From assembly GCF_001705235.1 (NCBI RefSeq), contig NZ_MCGV01000001.1, positions 1,984,001-2,048,000 of the forward strand: DNA of 64,000 nt, given 5' to 3'. Source of the DNA: Clostridium pasteurianum. Lineage in GTDB: Bacteria; Bacillota; Clostridia; Clostridiales; Clostridiaceae. The translations under genes were made by a program, and so were the position numbers. Below, piece by piece: positions 32,496 to 41,497 of this stretch. The notes under the pieces were generated by a model, which saw only the letters and a program-made list of their open reading frames with translations, had not been told where the DNA came from and did not search any database. How positions within the stretch are numbered: position 1 is the stretch's first letter; every line of letters begins with the position of its first letter.

Positions 32496-33005
32496 TTATA
32501 TATTATTTGCCTTATCTCTTAATGACTCAACCTTTTCAGTAACACTCTCTATTGAAGCATTAATTTCCTCTGTAGATGCTGCCTGCTCCTCACTTACTTC
32601 AACTGTATTTTTAATAGCCTCTGATATGTCATTTATTGACTTATTAACTTTACCTATGATTTCTTCTATTGTAGCAACAGAATCTTTACTTTGAGTTGCA
32701 AGCTTTCTTACTTCCTCAGCAACTACAGAAAATCCTTTTCCCATTTCTCCTGCTCTTGCTGCTTCTATTGCTGCATTTAATCCAAGCAAATTAGTTTGAT
32801 CTGCAATGCTTTTAATAAGCTCCAAAACCTTATCAGTCTGAGCTACAGTATTTACTGTTTCCTTAGCTAATTTCATTACGTTCTGCTGATTCTCTGCAAG
32901 CTTAACAGACGAATTAGCCATGTGATTTGCATTTTTAGAAACCTCTTTTATTGAATTATTAAGTTCATCTAATTCCTTGTTAATATTTTCTTTATAATCG
33001 TCCAT
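32496..33005 (-). CDS. Soluble methyl-accepting-chemotaxis-like signalling domain
   Basis: A 169-residue protein made only of the coiled-coil signalling tip of a chemoreceptor: [20 protein letters not shown] followed by [13 protein letters not shown]. There is no membrane segment and no sensor domain, and it is shorter than a full receptor (over 500 residues). The coiled coil surrounds the hairpin, so it can still form a dimer that contacts CheA/CheW. The ligand input would have to come from a partner. Preceded by AAAGGAGAGA. Confidence 0.85.
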   Translation of the reverse strand: MDDYKENINKELDELNNSIKEVSKNANHMANSSVKLAENQQNVMKLAKETVNTVAQTDKVLELIKSIADQTNLLGLNAAIEAARAGEMGKGFSVVAEEVRKLATQSKDSVATIEEIIGKVNKSINDISEAIKNTVEVSEEQAASTEEINASIESVTEKVESLRDKANNI

Positions 33006-33088
33006 AAGATCTCTCCTTTATAAAAACTTAATACATACTATATTATCGAACATTTTTTGTAAAACATATCTACCAATATCATAATAAT

Positions 33089-34225
33089 CTAAATTTTTTG
33101 CAAAAAAGTTTCTGTCATATTATGCTGGCACTCAAAACCGTAATGTTCTAAAGATTTTTGTAAAGCGAATAAGGTATAACTTACCTTGTCAGGATACGCA
33201 TTTTCTCCCATGTGTCCTATTCTCAAAACTTTACCTTTAAGATAATCAAATGCTCCTGCTATCATAACATCATAATTTTCCTTCATGAAGTTTGTTATTT
33301 TATCACCGTTCATCCCATGGGGTACTTTAATTACTGTAACCGTATTTGAAAATCCATCTTCTATATATAGAGAAAGTCCAGCAAGAACCACGGCAGCTCT
33401 TGTTGACGATGCTATTTTGTCATGCCTTTTTATTATATCTTTATCCTGAATAAGATTTTCAATTGCTATTCTAAGTCCAACTATATCACTTACAGGCGGA
33501 GTATATGGGAACCACTTTTTTTCATAATAATCCTCCCATGAAAGCAAATTACAATAAAAAGAAGCTATTGGTGTTTTTCTGTTTTTCATAACATTAAAAG
33601 CATCATCACTTATACTCACAATCGTAAGTCCTGGAGGAGCAGAGATACATTTTTGTGATGCACCTAAAACAATATCTATGTTCCAATCATCAACTCTTAC
33701 TTCTTCTCCTCCCATTGCGGATACACTATCCACTACTGTTAAAATGCCTTTTTTCTTTAATAATGGGCATATTTTATCTATATCATTTAACATTCCTGAA
33801 GGAGTATCACAGTGAACTACTGTAGCATATTTAAAATTGCTGTCCTTCTCTAGAAACTTTTCAAGCTCTTTTACATCTATTTTATGTTTTCTATCTCCTC
33901 TAAAAAAGAAAGGTTCACCACCGTACATCTTAACAAAATCGGCAAAGCCCTCACCGAATATACCATTTTCTATTACAAGAACTCTATCTCCTTTTTCAGT
34001 TAATGATGCACAAGCCGCTTCAAGTCCTAATATTCCTTCTCCTGATAAAATTCTCACTTGATTTTTTGTTTTAAGAAATTCTCCTATTTTCTCACAGGTT
34101 TCTTTATAAAAATCGTAAAATTCCAAATCCAAATCTGGATTAGTAGTCTTTTGAGCTCTACTTAACCTAACATTTTCCCTTACACTTGTAGGTCCTGGTG
34201 TCATTACCATAGGTGTCTTCATCAT
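33089..34225 (-). CDS. Class V aminotransferase, alanine-glyoxylate/serine-pyruvate type
   Basis: A PLP enzyme of about 378 residues. Lysine in GASQKCISAPPG is the Schiff-base residue; TPGPTS at the N-terminus and the GEG loop (SGEGILGLEA) are family features. It probably moves the amino group between alanine or serine and glyoxylate or a related keto acid. The open frame begins at a GTG (34231), but ATG 34225 has GAGGAG just before it. A leader of about 290 bases with strong secondary structure precedes it. Confidence 0.88.
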   Translation of the reverse strand: MMKTPMVMTPGPTSVRENVRLSRAQKTTNPDLDLEFYDFYKETCEKIGEFLKTKNQVRILSGEGILGLEAACASLTEKGDRVLVIENGIFGEGFADFVKMYGGEPFFFRGDRKHKIDVKELEKFLEKDSNFKYATVVHCDTPSGMLNDIDKICPLLKKKGILTVVDSVSAMGGEEVRVDDWNIDIVLGASQKCISAPPGLTIVSISDDAFNVMKNRKTPIASFYCNLLSWEDYYEKKWFPYTPPVSDIVGLRIAIENLIQDKDIIKRHDKIASSTRAAVVLAGLSLYIEDGFSNTVTVIKVPHGMNGDKITNFMKENYDVMIAGAFDYLKGKVLRIGHMGENAYPDKVSYTLFALQKSLEHYGFECQHNMTETFLQKI

Positions 34226-34254
34226 TATCACTCCTCATAAATTAAAATTAAACT

Positions 34255-34530
34255 ATGGGTTTTTCGTCATCTATTGAGACGAAAAAGGCTATAATCGGCT
34301 AAAACCGAAGTGTGGGGTATTAACTTTGCTGCGCTCGTTAATAGGTACGGGGTTTTGCCTGTGACAAAAAATTAATGACACCTTTCCTCCACTTCTCTAC
34401 GGAAAGCTTTTAATTCTAAACTTTCAGCAGCCGTTAGCAAAAGAAAATCGACCATAACTCCTACCGCAGATAAACCTATCACCTGCTGACGAGTGAAGCA
34501 CTATCAGCACCCTTTTCATTTTAACATCGC
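34255..34530 (-). ncRNA. Candidate structured leader RNA before the aminotransferase
   Basis: On the minus strand this stretch is richer in G+C than its flanks and contains several helices in order: GCTGA/TCAGC with AGTG/CACT inside, TATTAAC/GTTAATA around a 12-base loop, CGG/CCG, and finally TTTTTCGTC/GACGAAAAA about 30 bases before the gene. I tested it by eye against the T-box, glycine, lysine, SAM, cobalamin, TPP and c-di-GMP consensus sequences and none fits. Whether it is a riboswitch or another RNA is unknown. Confidence 0.45.
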
Positions 34531-34654
34531 ATTTTGCCACTAATACCTTAAATTACATGAATTATTAAATTCTTAATAAACACCACATCATAACATCCTA
34601 AAATATTATTGCTTAGATAATCACAAATTAGGTAATTGCAAAATTTACATTTAA

Positions 34655-34887
34655 AATTCCGTAGGCACAGAGGAATTTTTTCCTTGCCTTACCTTTAAAT
34701 CTAAGTAGTATTACTTTGGAACAATTTAAAAAAGCTTTAATAAATCCTGATAAAAAAATCTTAAAATTCTTAGAGCTTTCAATTTATCTGAACGCTAGTG
34801 AGTTATTGAAAACTCTTAGGATTTTATAATTTTTTTATCTTAAATTTATAAAACTTTTTTAATGTTCCAAAATAATACTACTTAGAT
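34655..34887. repeat. Palindromic repeat family, copy E
   Basis: Head AAAATTCCG...GAGGAATTTTTTCCTTGCC at 34655-34690, then a 189-base palindrome: ATCTAAGTAGTATTA on the left (34699 on) and TAATACTACTTAGAT on the right (to 34887). The loop shares GAACGCTAGTGAGTTATTGAAA with copies A-C. The right end overlaps the lipoprotein gene and provides its TCT AAG TAG ending. Confidence 0.88.
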
Positions 34888-35723
34888 TGGCTGCGCCAAT
34901 CTGATAATGTTTCATACTTATCATTAGCTGTATCATAATATAAAATTTGAGTCATAGCACTATTTACTGCAAACCTATAGGTATTAACTGCATGATCTGG
35001 ATAAGACTCACCAACATATATAATATAATAATCTCTTTCATACTGATTACTAGATGCCGCATTAGGATATCTCTCAACATATACTGAAGCTTTTGAAACT
35101 GTACTATTTGCATGAACATTTACAAAGCTTTTAACTTCGCTAACATTATTAATAAGATAATTTACAAGCTGCTGTTCCTTTGAAAGAGATTGTGTACTCT
35201 CCTCAGTAAAATAATTAGCATCCTTATTGTAGCTTATCTTGTCAACATATTTTTTATCCTTGCATGTAACTTTTATATCCGCACCACGACTTTCATCTAT
35301 TATCTCATAATCCCAGTATCCATTAGCTAAAGCTATATCCTTCATAAGTTTCGTGTAATAATCTTTATTTGATGAATTTAAATCCTTATTTAAGGTAACA
35401 TAAAATACAGGATAAGTTTTATTATCTTTTAATACTACTTTATTTATTTTAATGCCTTCTCTATTAAAAATAGTTTTAGCAGGATGACTCCAGCTTGATA
35501 CATCTGTTATTATATAGTCTCCATTCGAATTTTCACTGATACTTGGAGATTTCAATTTGCTATCGCTGGTTTTATTAGATGTATTAGTATTATTAGTAGA
35601 TTTAGTAGCTGCTTCTTTTTTACCGCTGGAAGTCGAAGTATTTTTATTTGCAGTATTTGAAGTACACGCTGAAAGTGCTAAAACTGATACTACTATAATC
35701 GAAATTAATGCTGTTTTTTTCAT
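34878..35723 (-). CDS. Secreted lipoprotein of unknown function
   Basis: A 281-residue protein with a lipoprotein signal: MKKTALISIIVVSVLALSAC with the lipidated Cys20. A Ser/Thr/Asn-rich linker (about 21-60) follows, then a globular region. I recognise no family. The longest frame starts at 35756, but ATG 35723 is preceded by AGAGGTGA and begins the signal peptide. The last residues (QSK) come from repeat copy E. Divergent from the glycosylase-like gene. Confidence 0.85.
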   Translation of the reverse strand: MKKTALISIIVVSVLALSACTSNTANKNTSTSSGKKEAATKSTNNTNTSNKTSDSKLKSPSISENSNGDYIITDVSSWSHPAKTIFNREGIKINKVVLKDNKTYPVFYVTLNKDLNSSNKDYYTKLMKDIALANGYWDYEIIDESRGADIKVTCKDKKYVDKISYNKDANYFTEESTQSLSKEQQLVNYLINNVSEVKSFVNVHANSTVSKASVYVERYPNAASSNQYERDYYIIYVGESYPDHAVNTYRFAVNSAMTQILYYDTANDKYETLSDWRSQSK

Positions 35724-35824
35724 TTTTAATTCACCTCTAATTAAATTAATGTCCAATAAGATATTTTTTAACTCATTATATGGTATAATATATAAAAATT
35801 CAAACTAAAGTTAGGAGTATTATC

Positions 35825-36424
35825 ATGAACAATCTAGAAAATTTGAAAATTAAAATCAAAAATATAGCTGAAAACTATACTGGCGAACCCACCGGCGGCT
35901 TCATAACAGGTGATGGTCCTATACCTTCAGACATAATGTTTATCGGAGAAGCTCCTGGCAAATCTGAAGTTGAAAGTGGTAAACCTTTCGTAGGAATGGC
36001 AGGTAAAAACTTCGAAAAATACCTTAATTCCATAGGCATCAAAAGAGAAAATATAAGAATAACAAATACTTGCTTTTTCAGACCTATAAAAATAAAAAAA
36101 TCTGAAAGTGGTAAAACTACTATTAGCAACAGGCCGCCTAAAATTTCGGAAGTAAATTTATTTAAAGAAGTTTTAAATGAAGAAATATCAATTACAAAAC
36201 CAAAAATCATAATAACTTTAGGTAATGTTCCACTTAAACGACTTACAAATTTTAAGTCTATAGGAGAATGTCACGGTAGTCCTATTCACAGTGACGAATT
36301 TAATTGCACAATTTTCCCTATGTATCATCCTTCTGCATTGACTTACAACAGAAATGATGAATTTAAATCAATGTATGAAAATGATTGGCATAAATTAAAA
36401 ACTGTTCTCCAAAATGTACTTTAA
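35825..36424 (+). CDS. Uracil-DNA glycosylase-superfamily protein without iron-sulfur cysteines
   Basis: A 199-residue member of the UDG fold. Motif A is GEAPGKSEVESGKPFVG and the C-terminal motif HPSALTYNR matches the family 4/5 leucine-loop region. Families 4 and 5 normally carry four cysteines for a [4Fe-4S] cluster; this protein has only three Cys (in NTCFF, GECHG, FNCTI), none in the family positions at the N-terminus. It may be a cluster-free branch. Uracil excision is plausible but unproven. RBS TAGGAG. Confidence 0.75.
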   Translation: MNNLENLKIKIKNIAENYTGEPTGGFITGDGPIPSDIMFIGEAPGKSEVESGKPFVGMAGKNFEKYLNSIGIKRENIRITNTCFFRPIKIKKSESGKTTISNRPPKISEVNLFKEVLNEEISITKPKIIITLGNVPLKRLTNFKSIGECHGSPIHSDEFNCTIFPMYHPSALTYNRNDEFKSMYENDWHKLKTVLQNVL

Positions 36425-36492
36425 CTTTGTAATCTTACTTATAATTTTACTATCTTTTTGCTAAGTTATCAATTAAACTATTAAGAAAGGGT

Positions 36493-37329
36493 TTGATTAT
36501 CATAGATACAAAAAAGGCTTTAAAGCACACATTATTTTGGGTTTTACTTGCTTTGGTATTTAATGGATTTATATACTTATTTATGGGCAAGCAAAACGCC
36601 TTAGAATTCTTAGGTGGCTATGTTATTGAGCAAAGTCTCAGTTTAGATAACCTCTTTTTATTTTTAATAATCTTTGAAAGCTTTTCTTTGTCGGGATTAC
36701 ATCAGAAGAAAATTTTAAGTTACGGAATATTTGGCGCCATGGTACTTAGATTAATATTCATACTCTTAGGTGTTGCTGTTATAAGCAAATTTCACTGGAT
36801 ATTATACGCTTTTGGAATACTTCTCATAGTAAGCGGATTTAAAATGATGTTCAAAAATGAAGATGAAAATACAGATTACAGTAACAACTTTTTCTTCAAA
36901 TTAGTAGGCAAAATTATACCAATTACTAAAAACCTAGAAGGTGAACGATTTTTAATTAGAAAAAATGGCATACTCTATGCTACTCCACTTTTGGCAATAC
37001 TGGTTTTAGTTGAAGGTTCTGATTTGCTATTTGCAGTGGATTCTATACCTGCTATTTTTTCAATAACAACAAACCCTTTTATAGTTTATACTTCAAACAT
37101 ATTTGCCATTTTGGGACTTCGTTCTATGTACTTCCTTCTAGAAAAAATTCACAATAAATTTGAATACGTTAAATACGGAGTGGCCATTATACTTATTTTC
37201 ACTGGAATTAAGCTTGCAATTTTGTTTTTCCACATAGAGATTTCTATTGTTCTATCTCTTTTAATAATATTTATGATTTTGATTTTAAGTATTGTATTTT
37301 CGGTTTTAAAGGGAACAAAAGAAGAATAA
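36493..37329 (+). CDS. TerC-family integral membrane protein
   Basis: A 278-residue protein with eight to nine helices. The TerC signatures EQSLSLDNLFLFLIIF and LVEGSDLLFAVDSIPAIF, with conserved acidic residues in membrane helices, are both present. The family has been linked to tellurite resistance and to manganese or other metal export. No standard ATG lies at the N-terminus: TTG at 36493 is only one or two bases after AAAGGG, so an ATT or ATA start a few codons later is possible. Confidence 0.85.
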   Translation: MIIIDTKKALKHTLFWVLLALVFNGFIYLFMGKQNALEFLGGYVIEQSLSLDNLFLFLIIFESFSLSGLHQKKILSYGIFGAMVLRLIFILLGVAVISKFHWILYAFGILLIVSGFKMMFKNEDENTDYSNNFFFKLVGKIIPITKNLEGERFLIRKNGILYATPLLAILVLVEGSDLLFAVDSIPAIFSITTNPFIVYTSNIFAILGLRSMYFLLEKIHNKFEYVKYGVAIILIFTGIKLAILFFHIEISIVLSLLIIFMILILSIVFSVLKGTKEE

Positions 37330-37349
37330 ATATGATTCAATTAACATAT

Positions 37350-37379
37350 AAAGCATTGGTATCTCTACCAATGCTTTAT
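37350..37379. terminator. Bidirectional hairpin between terC and the secreted protein
   Basis: AAAGCATTGGTA pairs with TACCAATGCTTT around a four-base loop; it lies between converging genes. T runs are short, so strength is uncertain. Confidence 0.6.
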
Positions 37380-37399
37380 ATTACATATTACTTTGTATA

Positions 37400-37831
37400 T
37401 TATTCTATTTCAAAATTTTCTATTTTCATAAACCATACATATGATTTTTTAGTTACCGATGACCCTTGTATAGGTACATTAAATATATAACATGGCTGTG
37501 CAATTGCTTTGCCCTCACATTCTAAATTATACCAATTTACAAAATCATCAATTTTATCTTGCGTTAAATAAAATTGTCTTGTAGTTCCATCATTCATATA
37601 TAATATTAATTTAAACTTACTTGGTTCATTATCCTTTATTGTTGTTAAACATGCTGCAATCTTACCATTAGTAGTTGATACTGTACTAGTTGCTGTTCCT
37701 TCCTTTACTGCTGTTACTTTTCCACTTTTACCTACATTTGAATTACTTGCAGTATCCGCAAAAACACTTGTAAAACACCCTAGTATAACAATTAAAAATA
37801 CTAACAATGACGCTTTAAATTTGTTTTTCAT
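37400..37831 (-). CDS. Small secreted protein of unknown family
   Basis: A 143-residue protein with a classical signal peptide (MKNKFKASLLVFLIVILGCF... SVFADT; cleavage after about residue 27). The mature part is a Ser/Thr-rich stretch then a strand-rich domain with three cysteines (ACLTT, LECEG, QPCYI), YMNDGTTRQFYLTQDKI and SYVWFMKIENF. I do not recognise it. ATG 37831 follows GGGAGGAAC; the longer frame to 37873 is not supported. Confidence 0.78.
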   Translation of the reverse strand: MKNKFKASLLVFLIVILGCFTSVFADTASNSNVGKSGKVTAVKEGTATSTVSTTNGKIAACLTTIKDNEPSKFKLILYMNDGTTRQFYLTQDKIDDFVNWYNLECEGKAIAQPCYIFNVPIQGSSVTKKSYVWFMKIENFEIE

Positions 37832-37918
37832 TCTTGTTCCTCCCTGTTTATACATTATTTTACTTATTAACAATATTATTATTGTATATTAATCATATGC
37901 GTTTAATGAAATATACAT

Positions 37919-37950
37919 AAAAAGCATCCAAAATTAATCAGATGCTTTTT
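37919..37950 (-). terminator. Terminator of pheA
   Basis: AAAAAGCATC pairs with GATGCTTTTT around a 12-base loop, 85 bases after the pheA stop, with T run on the minus strand. Confidence 0.75.
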
Positions 37951-38034
37951 AATATTTCTATGATTTATTTTCAATGTTCTTTATATTAACATGCTTATTT
38001 AAATTCTGAAACTTTCATTAAATTTAATTCTTCG

Positions 38035-38865
38035 CTATATCATGAAATACGTCCCAACTACTTTTACGACACTATTATTTTTTATCTCTTCTACGGCTTC
38101 TATTAGCTTTTCATCCTTGAAATAACACCCTTCGACTTCAATAAAGAAATAATATTGTCCAAGTTCTTGCTTTGTCGGTCGTGATATTATGGATGTAAGA
38201 TTTATTTTTCTTACAGCAAATTCATTTAAAACTCTCCACAATGTTCCCGGCTTGTCCGCATCTGCATCTGAAATAATTATCCCCGTTTTATATTTACTTT
38301 TAGAGTCGCACTTAAATTTTTCTTTTGAAAGCACCAAAAATCTTGTTTCATTATCATGCGAATCAGTAACATCATCAATATGATATTTAAAGTTATCAAC
38401 TTTATGAAGGACAAATGTAGGGATTATAGCACCTTCATTTGAAATTCCCTCTTTTAATTTTTCTAAAGATTCTCCGTTACTTTCTGTTGTCACTATTTTT
38501 AATCTGTCATTATTTTCTAAAAATTCAGAGCATTGTCCCTGTGTTTTAAACTGTACATATATTCTTTCAACGTTTTTCATTTCAGAGTTTGCCGCAAAAC
38601 CAAATTGTATTGGCACAATAAGTTCATTAACTATACTAAGATTAGTTTTGTTTAATAAATCAAGATTAATTTGAACAAACCCATCCAAAGTGTTTTCAAT
38701 AGGTAATATTGCTATATCACATTCATTTTCTTCAGCCGACTTAATTACCTTTGTCATTGTAGGATATAGCCTAACCTCAACATCACTGTTGACTTTTTTC
38801 ATATACTCTCTAACTGCAAATTCACTGAAGGTTCCCCTTGGCCCAAGTGTTGCTATTTTCTTCAA
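38035..38865 (-). CDS. pheA: Prephenate dehydratase
   Basis: A 276-residue monofunctional enzyme converting prephenate to phenylpyruvate in phenylalanine synthesis. The N-terminal catalytic region opens ATLGPRGTFSEFA and contains PIENTLDGFVQ; the conserved TRFLVL marks its end. A C-terminal ACT domain (about 195-276) with GTLWRVLNEFAVRKINLTSIISRP binds phenylalanine for feedback inhibition. Starts at TTG 38865 with GGGGTGG before it. Repeat copy F lies 60 bases upstream. Confidence 0.92.
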   Translation of the reverse strand: MKKIATLGPRGTFSEFAVREYMKKVNSDVEVRLYPTMTKVIKSAEENECDIAILPIENTLDGFVQINLDLLNKTNLSIVNELIVPIQFGFAANSEMKNVERIYVQFKTQGQCSEFLENNDRLKIVTTESNGESLEKLKEGISNEGAIIPTFVLHKVDNFKYHIDDVTDSHDNETRFLVLSKEKFKCDSKSKYKTGIIISDADADKPGTLWRVLNEFAVRKINLTSIISRPTKQELGQYYFFIEVEGCYFKDEKLIEAVEEIKNNSVVKVVGTYFMI

Positions 38866-38925
38866 CTACGCCACCCCTTTTTATTTGTTATATCTATATT
38901 ACAACATTATTTATCTATAGTACAC

Positions 38926-39108
38926 AGTAATAGTATTTTGAAACATTAAATAAAACTCATAAGTCTAAGCCCCAAATTATAAAAATACTAAGAAATTTTA
39001 ATAACTCGCTAAAAAAATGCTCAAGCAAATTAAAATTTCTAAGTCTTTTTATAGTTTGGAACAAGACTTATTGAATTTTATTTAAACCGTTTCCAAAATA
39101 CTATTACT
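38926..39108. repeat. Palindromic repeat family, copy F (inverted)
   Basis: A 183-base palindrome: AGTAATAGTATTTTG on the left and CAAAATACTATTACT on the right, with core AGAAATTTTAAT / ATTAAAATTTCT and the TAACTCGCT loop, which is the reverse complement of copy D's loop. Orientation is opposite to copies A-E. It lies upstream of pheA rather than at a gene end. Confidence 0.88.
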
Positions 39109-39227
39109 ATGTTTGGAATAAAATCAAGGTGAATTTTTCTCCGTTTCACTGCAAAAAATAATATATTAACTTGTCTAAATATTAAATATATAGATATTAA
39201 AATAAATTTTGCAATTTATGATCAAAA

Positions 39228-39534
39228 TTTCGTAAGCACGGATGAATTTTTTCATTGCTTTACTCCTAAAGAGAAGTAACAGTGATGAAGGAACGATTTA
39301 AAAAAATTCTAATAAATCTTGGTGAAAAAATCATAAAATACTTAGAATTTCAATTTTTTTGAGATTTGCGAGTTATTAAAACTCTTAGTATTTTAAATTA
39401 ATAAATTAAGTTATTAGCCGTAAACATTAAGATAGTCTGTATTTTATAAAAAAGGATAATGGGTTCTTGACCCAAGCCCCACGTATGATAAGATTCATAG
39501 AATCTTTTTAAGGTTCCAACTCACTGTTGCTTCC
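39228..39534. repeat. Palindromic repeat family, copy G (expanded)
   Basis: A head AAAATTTCG...GATGAATTTTTTCATTGC (39228-39262), then outer arms AGAAGTAACAGTGATGAAGGAACGATTTAAA (left, from 39271) and the complementary GTTCCAACTCACTGTTGCTTCC (right, to 39534). The right half has an insertion of about 75 bases with its own small hairpin (GGGTTCTTGACCC). It ends five bases from the stop of the M42 gene at 39540. Confidence 0.8.
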
Positions 39535-39539
39535 TTTAT

Positions 39540-40484
39540 CTAGATATTATGGATTGTGACTAATAGTAACTTTATTACATTTTTTACGTCTTTCCTGTTT
39601 ACAGTTTCATTCATTTCATTTTTGTTCTTGCAAGGTACAGCAACTGTACCTGCCTGTATTCCTCCGACTTGTCTGTGCACAGTTCCTCCATCACTTGAAC
39701 TATCCGAAACACATCTTTGAATATTTATGTCGTTGTTCTCTGCAGCTTCTATAAGAACTTTTTTTATATATCTATTCATAATGAGTCCTTTCTCCATAAG
39801 AACAATGGCAGGTCCTTCTCCTAGTTTTACTACATCTTCTTTTTCTGTATTTATAGAAAAACATACATCAGGTTTTACTTCGAAGGCAACTGCTCTTGCA
39901 CCTCTATTTCCTAAACATCCCTGAGTAGAAAATACAAAGTAAACTTCTTTATTAGTATCTTTAATTTTTTCTATAAGTTCCAAAAGAATATAGCATCCGA
40001 TTCTATTGCTTAAATATGGGCTTATTACATTTTCACCATCTTCAAAAGTATTTCCACAAAGTACAGCAGTATCTCCTTCTTTAATATATCTTAATACTGA
40101 TTCCTTTTTCTCCATTCCAGCATCTACATATAAATCTGTAATTTCAGTTTTTTCCTTTGAAGAAGTTTTTATCTCACCCTCTATTCCATTTTTGAATCTA
40201 ACCTTTTTCCCTATCAAAAACTTAGCCTTTAAATCCCCTACATTTCTGATTCTAATTTTTCCGTCGCTATCTATATGGTAAACTATCACGCCCTTAGTAT
40301 CCATATTTGCACTTAGCATTATCTTTTCATTCCCAGAGCCAGCTTTTGCTATGATATTTCCAAGGCTATCCTCTTTAATTTCACATGAGTATTTTTTAAG
40401 TTCTTCCTTTATAACATAAGATATATCTTTTTCTCTCCCGCTTACACCAAATGCTTCAGAAAGCTTTTTTAATAACACATCCAT
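39540..40484 (-). CDS. M42-family peptidase paralogue with all metal ligands replaced
   Basis: A 314-residue protein aligned by eye with the two active M42 paralogues beside it. The family ligands are changed throughout: AHMDE to ANMDT (His to Asn60), DDR to SNR (Asp to Ser159), QEE to QGC (both Glu lost), the ALEG Asp/Glu position to INTE, and the C-terminal PCRYIH to PCKNKN. The fold appears conserved. It is therefore probably a non-catalytic subunit or regulator of mixed tetrahedral complexes. Last gene of a three-gene operon; GAGGTGA site. Confidence 0.85.
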   Translation of the reverse strand: MDVLLKKLSEAFGVSGREKDISYVIKEELKKYSCEIKEDSLGNIIAKAGSGNEKIMLSANMDTKGVIVYHIDSDGKIRIRNVGDLKAKFLIGKKVRFKNGIEGEIKTSSKEKTEITDLYVDAGMEKKESVLRYIKEGDTAVLCGNTFEDGENVISPYLSNRIGCYILLELIEKIKDTNKEVYFVFSTQGCLGNRGARAVAFEVKPDVCFSINTEKEDVVKLGEGPAIVLMEKGLIMNRYIKKVLIEAAENNDINIQRCVSDSSSDGGTVHRQVGGIQAGTVAVPCKNKNEMNETVNRKDVKNVIKLLLVTIHNI

Positions 40485-40486
40485 AT

Positions 40487-41497
40487 TTACTTCACCTCTT
40501 TTAAACTGGATAAATACTTTTTCAAAAGTTTTACAGCATTTTCAATATCACTTATACTTGCCACAGATACAGAAGAATGTATATACCTACATGGAACTGA
40601 TACAGTTGCAACTTTTGCTCCACTGCCACTTGAAACAATTGCGCCTGCATCATTTAAGCCAGTCATTGCTTCTCTTCTTTGATATGGTATGTCATTCATC
40701 TTAGCAACATTTATAATACTTTCCGTTAATTCTTCATCAAATATACTGCTTTCATCCATAATAGAAATAGCAGGCCCTTTTCCTATTTCCGTAGCCTTCA
40801 AATGTTCTGGCACACCTGGCATATCTGCACATACAGTACCTTCTAAAGCAATTCCTACTTCTGGCTGCACTTGAAAAGCTGAGACAAAAGCTCCCCTATC
40901 TCCTATTTCCTCTTGAACATTAAAAACAGCATATAAATCGCATTCATAATTTTCCTTTAAAAGTTCTATTAACACTGCGCATCCAACTCGATCATCCATT
41001 GCTTTTCCCTTAACAAGTCCATCTCCAAATTTTCCAAACTCAGTAGTAAAAACAGCATAGTCACCTAAAGAAACATATTTTTTAGCCTCTTCTTTAGATT
41101 TACATCCAATGTCTATGCAGCATTTATCATAGGATGCACTGGACTTCAATTCATCATCACTTTGAAGATGTATAGGCTTTATTCCTATAACTCCTGGAAT
41201 TTTATTTTCACCTACATAAACAGCTTTTGAAGGTATTATTTTACTGTTTATTCTTCCAAGCGATGCAAACTTCATAGTCCCATCTTCATTTATTGAAGTT
41301 ATTATAAAGCCAACCTCATCCATATGAGCATCAACCATTACTTTTTTACCTTTTCCATTTTTATGTGCTATTATATTTCCCATTCTATCTATCTTTATAT
41401 CATCCACATAATCTTTAATTTCTTTTTTTATAATATCTCGAACACAGCCTTCAAAGGAAACCGGACTATTAGCATTACAAAGTTCTTCTAAAAGCAT
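40487..41497 (-). CDS. M42-family aminopeptidase (glutamyl aminopeptidase-like)
   Basis: A 336-residue metallo-aminopeptidase with complete ligands: His58 and Asp60 (DAHMDE), Asp168 (MDDR), Glu196-Glu197 (QEE), Glu219 (ALEG) and His307 (RYIH). M42 enzymes form twelve-subunit tetrahedra and trim peptides from proteasome-like breakdown. The Glu in ALEG in place of the usual Asp is seen in the glutamyl-specific branch. It overlaps the upstream paralogue by 10 bases. Confidence 0.9.
   Translation of the reverse strand: MLLEELCNANSPVSFEGCVRDIIKKEIKDYVDDIKIDRMGNIIAHKNGKGKKVMVDAHMDEVGFIITSINEDGTMKFASLGRINSKIIPSKAVYVGENKIPGVIGIKPIHLQSDDELKSSASYDKCCIDIGCKSKEEAKKYVSLGDYAVFTTEFGKFGDGLVKGKAMDDRVGCAVLIELLKENYECDLYAVFNVQEEIGDRGAFVSAFQVQPEVGIALEGTVCADMPGVPEHLKATEIGKGPAISIMDESSIFDEELTESIINVAKMNDIPYQRREAMTGLNDAGAIVSSGSGAKVATVSVPCRYIHSSVSVASISDIENAVKLLKKYLSSLKEVK

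Noticed and set aside
34255-34530. A c-di-GMP-I or T-box riboswitch
   Set aside because: CACAGGCAAA and GCAAAG resemble parts of the c-di-GMP-I consensus but the order and the receptor stem are absent; the T-box sequence TGGNACCGCG is not present.
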